Of a DNA stretch of 64,000 nt, positions 20,001 through 27,182 are shown in pieces. The first letter of the stretch is position 1; each line of letters starts with the position of its first letter. A program made the position numbers and the translations under genes. The notes under the pieces were generated by a model. It was not told where the DNA came from and searched no databases. It saw nothing but the letters and a program-made list of their open reading frames with translations. Source of the DNA: Pseudomonas cremoricolorata DSM 17059 = NBRC 16634 (GTDB lineage: Bacteria > Pseudomonadota > Gammaproteobacteria > Pseudomonadales > Pseudomonadaceae); assembly GCF_000425745.1 (NCBI RefSeq), contig NZ_AUEA01000007.1, positions 124,001 through 188,000 on the forward strand, written 5' to 3'.

Positions 20001-20226
20001 CGAACACGACCGCTCGGCACTGGCCGATCTGGTCCATCGTATAAAGGGCGGGGCGAGAATTGCCGGGGCGCAGCATCTGGCCATGCTCTGCGAGCTGGTC
20101 GAGCGCAGTTGCGCAGAAGGGGCAGGGTGGGAGTGTCTACACGGTGCGGTGCAGGCGCTGGCCGAGGCTATGGAAGACCTTGAACGCAGCCTGGCAGAGC
20201 AGGCTGCGCAAGGGGCGACGCCGTGA
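17008..20226 (+). CDS. BvgS/EvgS-like unorthodox sensor kinase
   Basis: A 1072-residue kinase. Residues 1 to about 23 are a signal peptide; two periplasmic SBP_bac_3 (Venus-flytrap) domains span about 55-270 and 290-510. A single membrane helix (VLGFATVLALLSLAIAWI) lies near 530-550, then the H-box with His584, ATPase domain, receiver with Asp874 (VISDCNMP) and HPt with His1010 (LVHRIKGGARIAGA). This is the full four-step BvgS relay without a PAS domain. The GTG at 17008 is the only start that keeps the signal peptide, since an in-frame TGA sits at 16996. It should phosphorylate the regulator next door. Confidence 0.88.
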   Translation: MKRFCVCLLLALLCMACSVQAGSSPWLHARASFAGPHSEPQQQLLRWLWAHGPLRLGVVAQDNPPLDILGPGQAYEGISADYAGLVAEHLRMEMRVEVFDSFDAAVEALHGGRLDLLASVSAFQARQAGLRLSRGYARDQPLLITRGSAAQASIAAARPFSLVTVDGYRPLSQLSAYYPNAQVRSHPSAFSALAALALGRADAYLGSGLNARFLLARSPLDGVQEAGAARLPEEEIGFAMLDEDSPLPALVDQALNSIDDQQQAQIRDRWSPAAGQTALPPPVQLSVAEQRWLQANPRVKVLVDEHMVPLSFRDGDGQLRGLSLDVLELITQRSGLQFEVQTGTGLRQMSEALARGEAQLIAGVPRSPALESRLAFSRAYLSASRVLVTRDEAQAPDSLERLRGGNLAVVWGSAVQSLLEEQGGTLALHTFGGPLAALHAVAREQVDAAVLTYDDARSLIARWYPGRLRISASLPMAPAHFALASGRGAVELQGILNKALLSLSPRDSELLVRRWRNPLIVSDGLWPRYRGRIVLGFATVLALLSLAIAWIRYLGRLQVELRKAKQTADRANQAKTRFLTTMSHEIRTPLHAMLGMLELAQLKAEQGALDHLALEVAAEAARSLLELIGDILDVSRIEAGQLQLAPQRVNLREQVTRVLQLFEQQARSKGLQLRLHCQGVVDSDVLLDPVRFKQVLANLLSNAIKFTERGWVEVRLRALPEHQRLAVQLQVCDSGVGIAADELAQLGQPFRQASNQQQSPRCSSGLGLGISRSLCQMMGGDLQLRSELGQGTEVSICLDLPWLAEQSSSEAGDVQPQPAAAAPLKVLVIDDYPANRLLLAQQLDYLGHQARVAEDGAQGLRVWLKEPFDVVISDCNMPRLNGYALARAMREHERRRALPACRLLGITANALPEERLRCRAAGMDDCLFKPLALGSLVRALGAGQVAGASQAPVTATPVSFDMAHLHQLVGPDRSALQALTRDLRQSNRDDLQRLQRLGEHDRSALADLVHRIKGGARIAGAQHLAMLCELVERSCAEGAGWECLHGAVQALAEAMEDLERSLAEQAAQGATP

Positions 20227-20229
20227 CTG

Positions 20230-20253
20230 GCCCCCGACCAGGCGGTCGGGGGC
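20230..20253. terminator. Terminator hairpin between the BvgS-like kinase and DUF3309 gene
   Basis: A perfect 10-bp stem (GCCCCCGACC at 20230-20239 with GGTCGGGGGC at 20244-20253) with loop AGGC lies between two convergent genes and can serve both. No T tract is seen. Confidence 0.6.
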
Positions 20254-20258
20254 GACGG

Positions 20259-20411
20259 TCATATGCGGCCGAGCAGCAGCAGGATCAGCAGAACAACCAG
20301 AATCACGCCGATGATGCCGGACGGACCGTAGCCCCACGAACGCGAGTGTGGGAAGACCGGCAGGCCGCCCACCAGCAGCAGAATCAGAACGATGATGAGG
20401 ATCGTAGTCAT
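20259..20411 (-). CDS. DUF3309-family 50-residue membrane peptide
   Basis: A 50-residue protein from the ATG at 20411, with AAGGA about 9 nt upstream. Two hydrophobic stretches (MTTILIIVLILLLVGG and IGVILVVLLILLLLGRI) flank a conserved PHSRSWGYGPSG centre, which is the DUF3309 signature. A longer in-frame extension upstream has no support. Such peptides are widespread in Proteobacteria; their function is unknown. It is convergent to the kinase gene. Confidence 0.8.
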   Translation of the reverse strand: MTTILIIVLILLLVGGLPVFPHSRSWGYGPSGIIGVILVVLLILLLLGRI

Positions 20412-20468
20412 GGGAAGAATCCTTGCGTGAGCGAATAGGTAATGAGCGTGGAACGTCCGGCGGTCGCA

Positions 20469-20528
20469 GGTGGGTACGAAAGGTCGGCGAACAGTGTTCA
20501 CACTGCACGGCGACCTTTCGTATCCACC
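20469..20528. repeat. 60-bp nested palindrome
   Basis: Left arm GGTGGGTACGAAAGGTCG (20469-20486) and right arm CGACCTTTCGTATCCACC (20511-20528) are inverted with one mismatch in 18. In the exact centre a second dyad, CAGTG-TTCA-CACTG (20492-20505), shares the same midpoint (20498.5). The whole forms one long hairpin or cruciform between the DUF3309 gene and the SDR gene, upstream of both. No coding frame crosses it. Confidence 0.75.
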
Positions 20529-20697
20529 CCACTGCTGGCCGCTTGTAAATTCCGACTGGCGGGGCATGAACAAAGTTTTATTTGCTTTGCACTATGTTGG
20601 CTTTCATGTCCGCGCATTCACCGTTCTGATCGATCGCAGGCGCATCGTCGATGTTGGCTAGACTGCCGCGCACCCTTCGAGCAGCCAGAGGCCTTTC

Positions 20698-21516
20698 ATG
20701 CACAAACGAATCATGATCACCGGCGCAGGCTCGGGACTTGGCCGCGAAATGGCCCTGCGCTGGGCCCGCGAGGGCTGGCGTGTGGCGCTGGCCGACATCG
20801 ATCAGGCCCGCGCCGAGCAGACCTTGCAGCAGGTGCGCGAGCTCGGCGCAGACGGCTTCTGCCAGCGCTGCGACGTACGCGACTACAGCCAGCTCATGGC
20901 CCTGGCGCAGCGCTGTGAAACGCTGTTCGGCGGCATCGACTGCGTGGTGAACAACGCGGGTGTGTCCTCTGGCGGCTTTTTCACCGAACTCAGCCTGGAC
21001 GACTGGGACTGGCAGCTGTCGGTCAACCTGATGGGCGTGGTCAAGGGCTGCAAGGCCTTCGTGCCGCTGCTCGAGCGCAGCCACGGCACGCTCATCAACA
21101 TCGCCTCGATGGCTGCGCTGATGCAGGGGCCAGGCATGAGCAATTACAACGTCGCCAAGGCCGGGGTTGTGGCGTTGTCGGAAAGCCTCAAGGTCGAGCT
21201 TGAGTCCTTGTCGGTGAACGTGCACGTGGTGTGCCCATCGTTCTTCCAGACCAACCTGCTCGACTCCTTCCGCGGCCCCGATCCATCACTCAAGGCCCAG
21301 GTGGGCAAACTGCTGGACAGCTCACCGATCAGCGCCGCGCAGGTGGCCGATTACATCCATGCGGCCGTCCAGGCCGGCGAATTCCTCATCCTGCCCCACG
21401 AAGCCGGCCGCGCCGCCTGGCAACTCAAACGCCAGGCGCCCGAGCGGTTGTATGCGGACATGGCTGACATGGCGGTGAAGATGCGTGGCAAGGGGCGTGG
21501 AGGCGAGGGGCTGTAG
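20698..21516 (+). CDS. Short-chain dehydrogenase/reductase (classical SDR)
   Basis: A 272-residue NAD(P)-dependent oxidoreductase of the classical SDR type. Residues 8-15 (TGAGSGLG) are the cofactor Rossmann motif, NNAG is at 85-88, and catalytic Ser137, Tyr150 and Lys154 (YNVAK) are in place. Asp33 at the end of beta-2 (LADID) suggests NAD preference. The substrate is unknown. It sits upstream of rsmI on the same strand, with two palindromes between, so it is probably a separate unit. A signal peptide is absent, so it acts in the cytoplasm. Confidence 0.85.
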   Translation: MHKRIMITGAGSGLGREMALRWAREGWRVALADIDQARAEQTLQQVRELGADGFCQRCDVRDYSQLMALAQRCETLFGGIDCVVNNAGVSSGGFFTELSLDDWDWQLSVNLMGVVKGCKAFVPLLERSHGTLINIASMAALMQGPGMSNYNVAKAGVVALSESLKVELESLSVNVHVVCPSFFQTNLLDSFRGPDPSLKAQVGKLLDSSPISAAQVADYIHAAVQAGEFLILPHEAGRAAWQLKRQAPERLYADMADMAVKMRGKGRGGEGL

Positions 21517-21554
21517 GCTTCGGACGTAAGGCAAATTACCAGCCGTTGTAGGAA

Positions 21555-21581
21555 GATTCCTGAATCGACCAATGCCATTGG
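21555..21581. promoter_or_regulatory. Two adjacent dyads upstream of rsmI
   Basis: GATTC-CT-GAATC (21555-21566) and CCAATG-C-CATTGG (21569-21581) lie side by side about 57 bp upstream of the rsmI ATG. Together they look like a regulator-binding site or small hairpins. No protein can be assigned. Confidence 0.3.
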
Positions 21582-21637
21582 CAGGGCAACGTCTCCCCGG
21601 CAGTCTGCGGTCTTTTTCACCGCTGCGGGAGTGCGCC

Positions 21638-21850
21638 ATGCTGGTATTCGTGAGGGAAGTGGGCGAGTCCATCGTCATTGGTGACGACATCACCATCAAG
21701 CTGGTCGACCTGCGCCGGGGCGTGGTGCGCATGGGGGTCGAGGCGCCGCGGCATGTCGAGGTGCACCGCTGCGAGGTGTTCAAGCGCATCCGCGCGCAGC
21801 GCCAGCGCGAGCAGTCAGACGGTTCGGGGCCTGAGCGCTCGCGGCGCTGA
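21638..21850 (+). CDS. rsmI: CsrA/RsmA-family RNA-binding regulator, RsmI type
   Basis: A 70-residue CsrA-family protein: MLVFVREVGESIVIGDDITI, then VRMGVEAPRHVEVHR. It binds GGA motifs in mRNA leaders and controls translation. GGGAG lies 6 nt before the ATG at 21638. Compared with E. coli CsrA the fourth residue is Phe, Thr5 is Val and Arg7 is Glu; Arg44 is retained but Glu45 is Cys. A basic C-terminal tail of about 12 residues is added. These changes and the neighbourhood (SDR, yheU, NAGGN genes), as I recall from P. putida KT2440, point to RsmI rather than RsmA or RsmE. Confidence 0.8.
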   Translation: MLVFVREVGESIVIGDDITIKLVDLRRGVVRMGVEAPRHVEVHRCEVFKRIRAQRQREQSDGSGPERSRR

Positions 21851-21854
21851 GCGC

Positions 21855-22082
21855 TCAGTCCAGCAGTTCTGGTGGCACGTCATGCTTGGCCAGCAGTTGG
21901 CACTGCTGGCTTTCGACGTCGAAAAGGATGAACGCCTGGCCTTTGGCCAGAGCCTGGCGCACGCGCAGTACGCGGGTTTCCAGCGGCGTGTCGTCACCAT
22001 TGTCGGTGCCGTCGCGGGTGACGAAGTCCTCGATCAGCGCGGTGAGGGTTTCGGCTTGCAGGTGCTCGTAGGGAATCAGCAT
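21855..22082 (-). CDS. yheU: YheU/UPF0270-family protein
   Basis: A 75-residue acidic protein beginning MLIPYEHLQAETLTALIEDF and containing TRDGTDNGDD, the hallmark of the YheU/UPF0270 family. No enzymatic role is known. It is convergent to rsmI, with four bases between the stops. The length is typical. Confidence 0.85.
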   Translation of the reverse strand: MLIPYEHLQAETLTALIEDFVTRDGTDNGDDTPLETRVLRVRQALAKGQAFILFDVESQQCQLLAKHDVPPELLD

Positions 22083-22103
22083 AGGTCAGCAGCGGTGAGT
22101 GAA

Positions 22104-22135
22104 GATTCGGGCCATCGTACGCGAAAGCCCGAATC
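22104..22135 (-). terminator. Hairpin after the M42 peptidase gene
   Basis: A perfect 9-bp stem, GATTCGGGC (22104-22112) with GCCCGAATC (22127-22135), has a 14-nt loop and lies between yheU and the peptidase stop. On the minus strand it would follow the NAGGN operon. No T tract is visible, so strength is uncertain. Confidence 0.45.
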
Positions 22136-22147
22136 ACCGCGTAGGAA

Positions 22148-23332
22148 TCACGCCTTGTTGCCGACCAGACTGTCCACGGCCGGCACGCGGGTATCGCTCT
22201 CCATCTGCGCGTCGTGCTCGAGCTGATGACTGAAGCGCTCCAGCGACGAACTGGCCGGCTGCGAATCGCTGGCGAACACCGGCGGGCTGAGCAGGTAGCC
22301 GGTCAGCAGGCGGCTCAAGGCTGCCAGGCTGTCGATGTGGGTACGCTCGTAGCCATGGGTGGCATCGCAGCCGAACGCCACCAGTGCGGTGCGAATGTCA
22401 TGCCCGGCCGTCACCGCTGAGTGGGCGTCGCTGAAGTAGTAGCGGAACAGGTCGCGGCGCACCGGCAGTTCCTGTTCGGCTGCCAGGTTCAGCAGGTGAC
22501 GCGACAGGTGATAGTCGTACGGCCCTGAGGAATCCTGCATTGCCACGCTCACCGCGTGCTCGCTGGAGGCCTGGCCCGGGGCCACCGGGGCGATGTCGAT
22601 ACCGACGAATTCGCTGACATCCCACGGCAATGCACCCGCCGCGCCAGAACCGGTCTCTTCGGTGATGGTGAACAGCGGGTGGCAGTCGATCAGCGGCTGC
22701 TGACCACTTTCCACCACCGCCTTGAGCGCTGCCAGCAAGGCGGCGACGCCGGCCTTGTCGTCCAGGTGGCGGGCGCTGATATGGCCGCTGTCGGTGAATT
22801 CCGGCAGCGGGTCGAAAGCGACGAAGTCACCGATATTGATGCCCAGCGCTTCGGCATCGGCGCGGGTGGTGCTGTAGGCATCCAGGCGCACTTCGATGTG
22901 ATCCCAGCTCACCGGCATCTGGTCGATGGCGGTGTTGAAGGCGTGCCCGCTGGCCATCAGCGGCAGCACACTGCCGCGCAGCACACCGGTGTCGGTGAAG
23001 ACGCTGACGCGGCTGCCTTCGGCGAAACGGCTCGACCAGCAGCCCACCGCGGCCAGCGCCAGGCGGCCGTTGTCCTGCACCTGGCGCACGCTGGCACCGA
23101 TGGTGTCCAGGTGCGCGGAAACGGCACGGTCCGGGGAGCTCTGCCGCCCACGCAGGGTGGCGCGAATGGTGCCGCGCCGGGTCAGTTCGAAGGGGATGCC
23201 GAGTTCTTCCAGGCGTTCGGCCACGTAACGCACGATGGTGTCGGTGAAGCCGGTGGGGCTGGGGATGGCGAGCATCTCCAGCAGCACGCGTTTCATGTAG
23301 TCGAGATCGGGCTCGGGATGTCGTTCGGACAT
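22148..23332 (-). CDS. NAGGN-system M42-family aminopeptidase-like hydrolase
   Basis: A 394-residue M42-family zinc hydrolase from the ATG at 23332, with AAGGAG 8 nt upstream; the frame continues to 23359 without a better site. Metal and catalytic motifs are visible: VSAHLDTIGA, LDDKAGVAALLAAL, ITEETGSGAAG, VGIDIAPV and FSDAHSAVTAGHD. It is the third gene of the trio with the NAGGN synthetase and amidotransferase, and is assumed to turn over or process the osmoprotectant peptide; this role is inference from linkage. It lies 23 bp after the synthetase stop. Confidence 0.85.
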   Translation of the reverse strand: MSERHPEPDLDYMKRVLLEMLAIPSPTGFTDTIVRYVAERLEELGIPFELTRRGTIRATLRGRQSSPDRAVSAHLDTIGASVRQVQDNGRLALAAVGCWSSRFAEGSRVSVFTDTGVLRGSVLPLMASGHAFNTAIDQMPVSWDHIEVRLDAYSTTRADAEALGINIGDFVAFDPLPEFTDSGHISARHLDDKAGVAALLAALKAVVESGQQPLIDCHPLFTITEETGSGAAGALPWDVSEFVGIDIAPVAPGQASSEHAVSVAMQDSSGPYDYHLSRHLLNLAAEQELPVRRDLFRYYFSDAHSAVTAGHDIRTALVAFGCDATHGYERTHIDSLAALSRLLTGYLLSPPVFASDSQPASSSLERFSHQLEHDAQMESDTRVPAVDSLVGNKA

Positions 23333-23355
23333 GTCCAGGTCTCCTTGTACAGCGT

Positions 23356-25101
23356 TCAAGTCAGGGCGCGGCTGTGCGGAAACAGCAGGTCGACGAAGCG
23401 TTCGGCAGTGGGTTGCGGTTCGTGATTGGCCAGGCCCACGCGTTCGTTGGCTTCGATGATTACGTAATTCGGCTGGCTGGCGTCGGCGACCATCAAATCC
23501 AGCCCGACCACCGGAATATCCAAGGCGCGGGCGGCGCGGATGGCCGCATCGGCGAGGGTCGGGTGCAGGCGTTCGGTGACGTCCTCCAGCGTGCCGCCGG
23601 TGTGCAGGTTGGCGGCGCGGCGCACGGCCAAGGTCTGTCCGGCCGGCAGCACGCTGTCGTAGTCAAAGCCTGCGGCGTGCAGGGTGCGTTCGGTTTCTTC
23701 GTCCAGCGGAATGCGGCTCTCGCCACCGGTAGCGGCCTGGCGACGACGGCTCTGCGCTTCGATCAACGCCTTGATGCAGTGGGTACCGTCACCGATGATC
23801 TGCGCCGGATGGCGGATGGCCGCGGCGACCACCTCGTAGGCGATGACCACGATGCGCAAGTCCAGCCCTGGGTGATAGCTTTCCAGCAGCACGCGGCTGT
23901 CGAAGCGCCGCGCCTGTTCCACTGCCTGGGTCAGCTCGTCGAAGGTGCTCAGGTTGACCGCCACCCCCTGGCCCTGCTCGCCGTCCACCGGCTTGACCAC
24001 CAGCGCGCCGTGATCTTCGAGAAACGCCAGGTTGTCGTCGGCGCTGCCGGCCAACTGCTGCACCGGCACGTGCAGGCCGGCCTGCTCGAGGGCGTGCTGG
24101 GTCAGGCGTTTGTCCTGGCACAGGGTCATGCTCACGGCGCTGGTGAGGTCGCTCAGCGATTCGCGGCAGCGCACCCGGCGCCCGCCCATGCTCAGGCTGA
24201 ACAGCCCGGCCGAGGCGTCGTCGACCTGCACTTCGATGCCGCGGCGGTGGGCCTCGTCAACGATGATCCGCGCATAGGGATTGAGCTCGGCCTGTGGCCC
24301 GGGGCCGAGGAACAGCGGCTGGTTGATGCCGTTCTTGCGCTTGACGGCGAAGGTCGGCAGGTTGCGAAAACCAAGCTTTTCGTACAGGCGCTTGGCCTGG
24401 CGGTTGTCGTGCAGCACCGACAGGTCGAGATACGCCAGGCCGCGGCTCATGAAGTGCTCGACCAGGTGGCGCACCAGCACCTCGCCGACGCCAGGCCGGC
24501 TGCACTGCGGATCGACCGCCAGGCACCACAGGCTGCTGCCATGCTCGGGGTCGGCGTAAGCCTTGTGATGGTTCAGGCCCATCACACTGCCGATCACCGC
24601 GCCGCTGTCGTCATCTTCGGCCAGCCAGTACACCGGCCCGCCCAGGTGCCTCGGGGTCAGGCGCTCGGGATCGATCGGCAGCATGCCGCGGGCTTGGTAC
24701 AAGGCGTTGATGGCCTGCCAGTCGGCCTCGTTCTGTGCCCGGCGGATACGAAAGCCGCGGAACACTCGCTGCGCCTGGCGGTAGTCGCTGAACCACAGGC
24801 GCAAAGTGTCGGAGGGGTCGAGAAACAACTGATGCGGCGCCTGCGCCAGCACCTGCTGCGGCGCGGCCACGTACAGGGCGATGTCGCGCTCGCCGGGGCA
24901 TTCCTGCTGCAAGGCTTCGGCCAGGCTCTGTGGGTCGGGGTAGGTGTGACCGATCAGCAGTCGCCCCCAGCCACAATGCAAGGCCCGCGGCTGGTCATGG
25001 GGCTCGCTGCCGTCACCGGCCAGACGCGCCTGCAGGCGTTCGTAGGAGGGCGCCTGGCCGCGCAGCAGGCGCTGGCCATAGGCGATTTCATGGGCTTTCA
25101 T
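23356..25101 (-). CDS. ngg: N-acetylglutaminylglutamine synthetase (GNAT + ATP-grasp)
   Basis: A 581-residue two-domain protein. Residues about 110-270 are a GNAT acetyltransferase (GVGEVLVRHLVEHFMSRG, LYEKLGFRNL); residues about 320-575 are an ATP-grasp ligase (VVKPVDGEQGQGVAVNL, VLLESYHPGLDLRIVVI, GLDLMVAD, IIEANERVGL). It is the synthetase that makes N-acetylglutaminylglutamine, the precursor of the osmoprotectant NAGGN. It is 4 bp downstream of asnO and upstream of the M42 gene, so the three form one operon. Length and order match the family. Confidence 0.9.
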   Translation of the reverse strand: MKAHEIAYGQRLLRGQAPSYERLQARLAGDGSEPHDQPRALHCGWGRLLIGHTYPDPQSLAEALQQECPGERDIALYVAAPQQVLAQAPHQLFLDPSDTLRLWFSDYRQAQRVFRGFRIRRAQNEADWQAINALYQARGMLPIDPERLTPRHLGGPVYWLAEDDDSGAVIGSVMGLNHHKAYADPEHGSSLWCLAVDPQCSRPGVGEVLVRHLVEHFMSRGLAYLDLSVLHDNRQAKRLYEKLGFRNLPTFAVKRKNGINQPLFLGPGPQAELNPYARIIVDEAHRRGIEVQVDDASAGLFSLSMGGRRVRCRESLSDLTSAVSMTLCQDKRLTQHALEQAGLHVPVQQLAGSADDNLAFLEDHGALVVKPVDGEQGQGVAVNLSTFDELTQAVEQARRFDSRVLLESYHPGLDLRIVVIAYEVVAAAIRHPAQIIGDGTHCIKALIEAQSRRRQAATGGESRIPLDEETERTLHAAGFDYDSVLPAGQTLAVRRAANLHTGGTLEDVTERLHPTLADAAIRAARALDIPVVGLDLMVADASQPNYVIIEANERVGLANHEPQPTAERFVDLLFPHSRALT

Positions 25102-25105
25102 CGAA

Positions 25106-26893
25106 TCAGATTCCTTGTTCGCTGAGCCACAGGTTCAGCGCTGCCAGCTGCCACAGCTTGGAGCCGCGCAGGGGGGTGAGCTGGCCGTGTGGATTGCTCA
25201 GCAGGCGGTCGATTTCAGCCGGGTTGAACAGGCCACGATCCTGGCTCGAGTCGGTCAGCAACTGCCGCACCCAGTCCAGCGTGGCGCCTTCCAGGTGCTT
25301 GAGGCCAGGCACTGGGAAATAGCCTTTCTTGCGGTCGATCACCTCGCTTGGGATCACCCGTCGCGCCGCTTCCTTGAGCACCTGTTTGCCGCCGTCTGGC
25401 AGCTTGAAGCGGGCCGGAATACGTGCCGAGAGTTCGGCCAGGCGATAGTCGAGGAACGGCGTGCGCGCTTCCAGGCCCCAGGCCATGGTCATGTTGTCGA
25501 CGCGTTTGACCGGGTCATCGACCAGCATCACCGTGCTGTCCAGGCGCAAGGCCTTGTCGACTGCGGCGCTGGCACCGGGGCGGGCGAAGTGCTCACGCAC
25601 GAAGTCACCGGCGGCATCGCCATCGAGCAGCCAGGGTGCCTGCACGGTGTCGCGGTACTCTTCGAAGCTGCGGTCGAAGAACGCTGCACGGTAGGCCGCG
25701 TAGGGGTCGGCGGCGCCGTCCACCTGCGGATACCAGTGGTAGCCGGCGAACAGTTCGTCGGCGCCCTGACCGCTTTGCACGCCCTTGCAGTGCTTGGCCA
25801 CTTCCCGCGAGAGCAGGTAGAAGGCGATGCAGTCGTGGCTGACCATCGGTTCGCTCATGGCGCGGAAGGCGGCCGGCAACTGGTCGATGATCTCGTGTTC
25901 GGCAATGCGCAACTGATGGTGGCGGGTGCCGTAGTGGCGGGCGATGAGGTCTGAATACTGGAACTCGTCACCACGTTCGCCGCCAGCGTCTTCGAAGCCG
26001 ATCGAGAAAGTCGACAGGTCTTCGACGCCGGTCTCGCGCAGCAGGCCGACCAGCAGGCTCGAGTCGACGCCACCGGAGAGCAGCACACCGACATCCACCG
26101 CAGCCCGTTGGCGAATCGCCACGGCGTCGCGGGTGGCGTCCAGCACGCGGCTGGTCCAGTCGTCCAGGGTGAGGTTCTGTTCATCGGCATTGGGGCCGTA
26201 TTGCAGGGTCCACCAGGTGTGGCGTTCGATCTCGCCGTGGCGGTCGACGCGCATCCAGGTGCCCGGCTCGAGCTTTTGCACGTTGGCCAGCAAGGTACGC
26301 GGCGCGGGCACCACGGCATGGAAGTTGAGGTAGTGGTTGAGGCCGACCGGGTCGATCACCGGGTCGATGTCGCCGCCCTTGAGCAGCGCCGGCAGGGTCG
26401 AGGCGAAGCGCAGCCGCTCGCCGGTGCGCGACAGGTACAGCGGTTTGACGCCGAGGCGGTCACGGGCGAGGAACAGCCGCTGGCTGTCGCGCTCCCAAAT
26501 GGCCAGGGCGAACATACCGTTGAGCTTGGGCAGCAGCGCCTCGCCCCAGGCGTGATAGCCCTTGAGCAGCACTTCGGTGTCGCCATCGGACCAGAAGCTG
26601 TAGCCCAGCGCCTGCAACTCTTCACGCAGTTCGGGGAAATTGTAGATGGCGCCGTTGAAGGCCAGCGCCAGGCCCAAAGTGTTGTCCTGCATCGGCTGCG
26701 CCGAGCCATCGGACAAATCCATGATCTTCAGCCGCCGGTGGCCGAGGGCAATCGGCCCCTGGCTATGGAAGCCCCAGGCGTCGGGGCCACGTGGGGCCAA
26801 GTGATGGGTGATGCGCTCGACGGCCGCGAGGTCCGCGGGACGTGGCGCCTGGCCAAAGGGGGTGAAACGTAACTCGCCTGCTAATCCGCACAT
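25106..26893 (-). CDS. asnO: N-acetylglutaminylglutamine amidotransferase (AsnB-like)
   Basis: A 595-residue asparagine-synthetase-like enzyme. The catalytic Cys2 follows the start Met (MCGLAGE), the N-terminal Ntn glutaminase spans residues 2 to about 190, and the C-terminal synthase domain begins near 240 with the SGGVDSSLLVGLL PP-motif. It amidates N-acetylglutaminylglutamine to NAGGN, a dipeptide osmoprotectant in Pseudomonas and rhizobia. First gene of a three-gene operon, so osmotic induction is likely, though no osmotic promoter motif was identified. AAGGA lies just before the ATG. Confidence 0.9.
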   Translation of the reverse strand: MCGLAGELRFTPFGQAPRPADLAAVERITHHLAPRGPDAWGFHSQGPIALGHRRLKIMDLSDGSAQPMQDNTLGLALAFNGAIYNFPELREELQALGYSFWSDGDTEVLLKGYHAWGEALLPKLNGMFALAIWERDSQRLFLARDRLGVKPLYLSRTGERLRFASTLPALLKGGDIDPVIDPVGLNHYLNFHAVVPAPRTLLANVQKLEPGTWMRVDRHGEIERHTWWTLQYGPNADEQNLTLDDWTSRVLDATRDAVAIRQRAAVDVGVLLSGGVDSSLLVGLLRETGVEDLSTFSIGFEDAGGERGDEFQYSDLIARHYGTRHHQLRIAEHEIIDQLPAAFRAMSEPMVSHDCIAFYLLSREVAKHCKGVQSGQGADELFAGYHWYPQVDGAADPYAAYRAAFFDRSFEEYRDTVQAPWLLDGDAAGDFVREHFARPGASAAVDKALRLDSTVMLVDDPVKRVDNMTMAWGLEARTPFLDYRLAELSARIPARFKLPDGGKQVLKEAARRVIPSEVIDRKKGYFPVPGLKHLEGATLDWVRQLLTDSSQDRGLFNPAEIDRLLSNPHGQLTPLRGSKLWQLAALNLWLSEQGI

Positions 26894-27182
26894 AAGTCCT
26901 TACCGGTGTTGCCGTTGGGGAGGTGTGCCAATTCTGGGCACCTAGGTAGTGACCGGAGGGATTTGTGTGAGTTTTAGAACGATCTGTTATAAGGCATCGA
27001 GGTCGTCCGGCTCGGCAGGTGGGTGACAGGGTGGGCCTGCCACAGGATCAGCGTGAGAAACGGTGAATTTCTCGACTTGATGCGATCTAACCGCAAGGCG
27101 CCAGCATGCTTGCTTTGATATGACTGCAGGTCGTCGCCTTGCGCCTTTCATCCAATGCCGAGCGCTCCCGGAGCAACGACCC

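Noticed and set aside
23374..25125. Long plus-strand open frame antisense to the NAGGN synthetase
   Set aside because: It has no domain and the usual low-complexity antisense look; the minus strand carries a well-conserved enzyme.
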